Shown here in pieces: positions 6,399 through 7,819 of a stretch of 7,819 nt of DNA (within the stretch, counting starts at the first letter, position 1; the number at the start of each line of letters is the position of its first letter). The stretch is taken from positions 1-7,819 of the forward strand of contig JAIERC010000097.1 in assembly GCA_019747165.1 (NCBI GenBank), given 5' to 3'. A program made the position numbers and the translations under genes. This DNA comes from Sphingomonas sp. (GTDB lineage Bacteria > Pseudomonadota > Alphaproteobacteria > Sphingomonadales > Sphingomonadaceae). The notes under the pieces are model-generated. The model worked only from the letters and a program-made list of their open reading frames with translations, ran no database searches and was not told where the DNA came from.

Positions 6399-6419
6399 GC
6401 GCGATAAAGCACATCGCGC
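6399..6419. repeat. Inverted repeat between two small exported-protein genes
   Basis: GCGCGAT (6399-6405) and ATCGCGC (6413-6419) are perfect inverted arms around a seven-base AT-richer spacer. The element lies in the 56-base gap just before the ribosome binding site of the Cys-rich peptide. It could be an operator, an RNA hairpin that sets the expression ratio between the two genes, or chance in GC-rich DNA. No T-run follows on either strand, so it is unlikely to be an intrinsic terminator. Confidence 0.4.
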
Positions 6420-6434
6420 TGAAATAGGGGGTCG

Positions 6435-6746
6435 TTATGCGCGCGCTGCTTGCCGGGGCGGGGGCAAGGCCGGCGCAACAGCTATGCCGATTTGTGGGGC
6501 GATGGCTGCTGCTTTGAAAACGATTTGTGGGCGCGCCTGAACGGTTTCCCCGCCCGGGATGACCGGCACCGCAAGGCAACAGGAATCACAGGACATCGCC
6601 ATCCGGTCGCCACATCCTTTATCGGGGCTCGACGAGTGGTGCATCAATGACGCGTGCCCAGCGGGTAAGGCGGGGGCTCCACGGGCCATGCCCATGCTCA
6701 TGGCAACCAGGGCAGCGATCATGAACAGGGCGGCAAGGCGATGCAT
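6435..6746 (-). CDS. Small exported Cys/His/Met-containing protein, possibly metal-related (DUF2946-like)
   Basis: The product has 103 residues. It opens with a signal peptide or membrane anchor (MHRLAALFMIAALVAMSMGMARGA). A short possible metal-binding region follows: His31, Met35, His36-His37, Cys45, Met49, Met51, Cys53, Cys56-Cys57. The rest is hydrophobic and proline-rich, ending LPPPRQAARA. The order of signal, His/Cys patch with a C-x2-C-C cluster, and a Pro-rich PPPR tail recalls the DUF2946 group of small envelope proteins often found near copper genes; this is resemblance only. AGGAG is about 14 bases before the ATG, longer than ideal, but an in-frame TAG three codons upstream rules out a longer protein. 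It starts 39 bases after the thiSG stop with no terminator between, so it may be cotranscribed with thiSG. Confidence 0.7.
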   Translation of the reverse strand: MHRLAALFMIAALVAMSMGMARGAPALPAGHASLMHHSSSPDKGCGDRMAMSCDSCCLAVPVIPGGETVQARPQIVFKAAAIAPQIGIAVAPALPPPRQAARA

Positions 6747-6785
6747 ATTAGTCTATTCGTCTCCTAGCGGCCTACAGTTACACGC

Positions 6786-7790
6786 TTAGATCAATCCAGC
6801 AAGTGGACTTGAGGGATCGGCATAGCGCCTGATCCCCATGCGACCTGAACGATACGCCAGGCGACCCGATTCGACCGCCAGCTTCATTGCAGCGGCCATC
6901 ATGATCGGGTCCTTGGCTTCGGCGATTGCCGTGTTCATCAGCACGCCGTCGCACCCCAATTCCATTGCCACCGCCGCATCAGAGGCGGTGCCCACCCCGG
7001 CATCAACCAGCACCGGCACGCTGGCGCCCTCTACAATCAGGCGGATCGTCACCCGGTTCTGAATGCCGAGCCCCGAGCCGATTGGCGCCCCCAGCGGCAT
7101 GATCGCGACCGCGCCGGCGTCTTCAAGTCGTTTGGCGGCAATCGGGTCATCGACACAGTACACCATCGGCAGGAAACCCTCTTTGGCCAGGATTTCGGTG
7201 GCCCGCAGCGTTTCGACCATATCGGGATACAGCGTCTTCGCCTCACCCAGCACCTCAAGCTTCACAAGATCCCAGCCACCTGCCTCTCGCGCCAGCCGCA
7301 GCGTCCGCACCGCATCGTCGCCGGTAAAACAGCCAGCGGTATTGGGCAAATAGGTGAATTTCTTTGGATCGATAAAATCAGTCAGCATCGGTGCCTTGGG
7401 ATCAGATACATTCACCCGCCGCACCGCGACCGTCACAATCTCTGCACCCGATGCCTCAAGCGCAGCGGCATTCTGGGCGAAATCCTTATATTTGCCGGTG
7501 CCAACAATCAGCCGCGACCGAAAGCTGCGCCCCGCCACCGTCCAGCTGTCATCCGCAACCACGGGGGCATGATCGCCGCCACCAACGAAATGGACAATCT
7601 CCAGCGCATCGCCATCTTGAAGCATCACCTGCGCCAGGGTCGATCGCGGCACGATCTCCAGATTGCGCTCGACTGCAATTTTTTCAGGCGCCAGGCCAAG
7701 CTCCTGAGCAAGATCAGCAATCGACCGCCCGCCATGAACCCGTCGGTGCTCGCCATTCACCTGGATACCAATTGTGCCATCAACAGCCAT
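6786..7790 (-). CDS. thiSG: Fused sulfur carrier protein ThiS and thiazole synthase ThiG
   Basis: One continuous frame of 334 residues joins two thiamin-biosynthesis proteins. Residues 1-72 are a ThiS domain (IGIQVNGEHRRV, then LAPEKIAVERNLEIVPRS, ending EIVHFVGGG), with the sulfur-accepting Gly-Gly end at 70-72. A ten-residue linker leads into ThiG from about 82 (SWTVAGRSFRSRLIVGTGKY). ThiG features include Lys177 and Glu179 in LVKLEVLGE (the Lys binds 1-deoxyxylulose 5-phosphate as a Schiff base), Asp263 in LVDAGVGTASDAA, and the phosphate-binding GVGTAS and MNTAIA loops. ThiG makes the thiazole phosphate from deoxyxylulose phosphate, dehydroglycine and ThiS-thiocarboxylate. The ATG at 7788-7790 is chosen because AAAGG lies six bases upstream; the in-frame ATG five codons earlier has no good site. 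Such fusions are annotated elsewhere as a bifunctional sulfur carrier/thiazole synthase. No other thi gene is visible in the window. Confidence 0.93.
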   Translation of the reverse strand: MAVDGTIGIQVNGEHRRVHGGRSIADLAQELGLAPEKIAVERNLEIVPRSTLAQVMLQDGDALEIVHFVGGGDHAPVVADDSWTVAGRSFRSRLIVGTGKYKDFAQNAAALEASGAEIVTVAVRRVNVSDPKAPMLTDFIDPKKFTYLPNTAGCFTGDDAVRTLRLAREAGGWDLVKLEVLGEAKTLYPDMVETLRATEILAKEGFLPMVYCVDDPIAAKRLEDAGAVAIMPLGAPIGSGLGIQNRVTIRLIVEGASVPVLVDAGVGTASDAAVAMELGCDGVLMNTAIAEAKDPIMMAAAMKLAVESGRLAYRSGRMGIRRYADPSSPLAGLI

Positions 7791-7796
7791 TGTGCG

Positions 7797-7801
7797 CCTT
7801 T
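7797..7801 (-). promoter_or_regulatory. Ribosome binding site of thiSG
   Basis: AAAGG on the minus strand, six bases before the ATG at 7788-7790. It lies inside the five extra codons of the longer reading that begins at 7805, and so argues for the shorter 334-residue protein. Confidence 0.6.
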
Positions 7802-7819
7802 GCATTGCTTATCGGGCGC

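Noticed and set aside
6022..6540. Rightward open frame of 172 codons
   Set aside because: It crosses the terminator and runs antisense to the lipoprotein, Cys-rich peptide and Cys/His/Met protein genes. The translation is Arg/Ala-rich and patternless.
6223..6579. 118-residue version of the Cys-rich peptide
   Set aside because: The extra N-terminus overlaps the preceding gene in another frame, has no ribosome binding site, and would bury the signal peptide.

Overview
The window looks like chromosomal DNA from a GC-rich alphaproteobacterium, most likely one of the Sphingomonadales. The pointers are the general GC-rich coding style, a perfect match to the alphaproteobacterial EcfG stress promoter in front of a CsbD-family gene, and a one-chain ThiS-ThiG protein of a kind I associate with this class. 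The genus is inference. I see no mobile element, CRISPR array, tRNA or rRNA.

Positions 1-4373, left part. The 5' end of an SMP-30/gluconolactonase-type gene runs leftwards out of the window. Diverging from it, rightwards, are an NAD(P)-dependent aldehyde dehydrogenase, an exported alpha/beta hydrolase of the proline-iminopeptidase type, and a thiamine-diphosphate enzyme of the acetolactate-synthase-like family. A lactonase, an aldehyde dehydrogenase and a ThDP enzyme together suggest a small catabolic locus that opens a lactone and handles 2-oxoacid or aldehyde intermediates; the substrate cannot be read from the sequence. The hydrolase is less GC-rich than both neighbours and seems to have its own TATAAT promoter and a TTG start, so it may be a later insertion. 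A GC-rich hairpin ends this block and also serves the convergent csbD-like gene.

Positions 4432-5334, middle part. A 56-residue CsbD-family stress protein is read leftwards from an EcfG-type promoter. Diverging from it is a class I SAM-dependent methyltransferase of unknown substrate. The methyltransferase stops only 7 bases from the end of a convergent lipoprotein gene.

Positions 5342-7790, right part, all leftward. In transcription order: a fused thiS-thiG thiazole synthase; a 103-residue exported Cys/His/Met-containing protein that may be metal-related; a 51-residue exported Cys-rich peptide I do not recognise; a strong intrinsic terminator; and a lipoprotein with an alpha/beta-hydrolase fold. 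The first three are closely spaced and share the terminator, so they may form one unit. The lipoprotein starts 15 bases after the T-run, so its expression must depend on read-through or on a promoter buried in the terminator.

Most interesting for follow-up: the ThiS-ThiG fusion whose Gly-Gly tail is trapped inside the chain, the undescribed Cys-rich exported peptide with its possible metal-binding partner, the EcfG promoter of the csbD-like gene, and the terminator placed in the lipoprotein leader.
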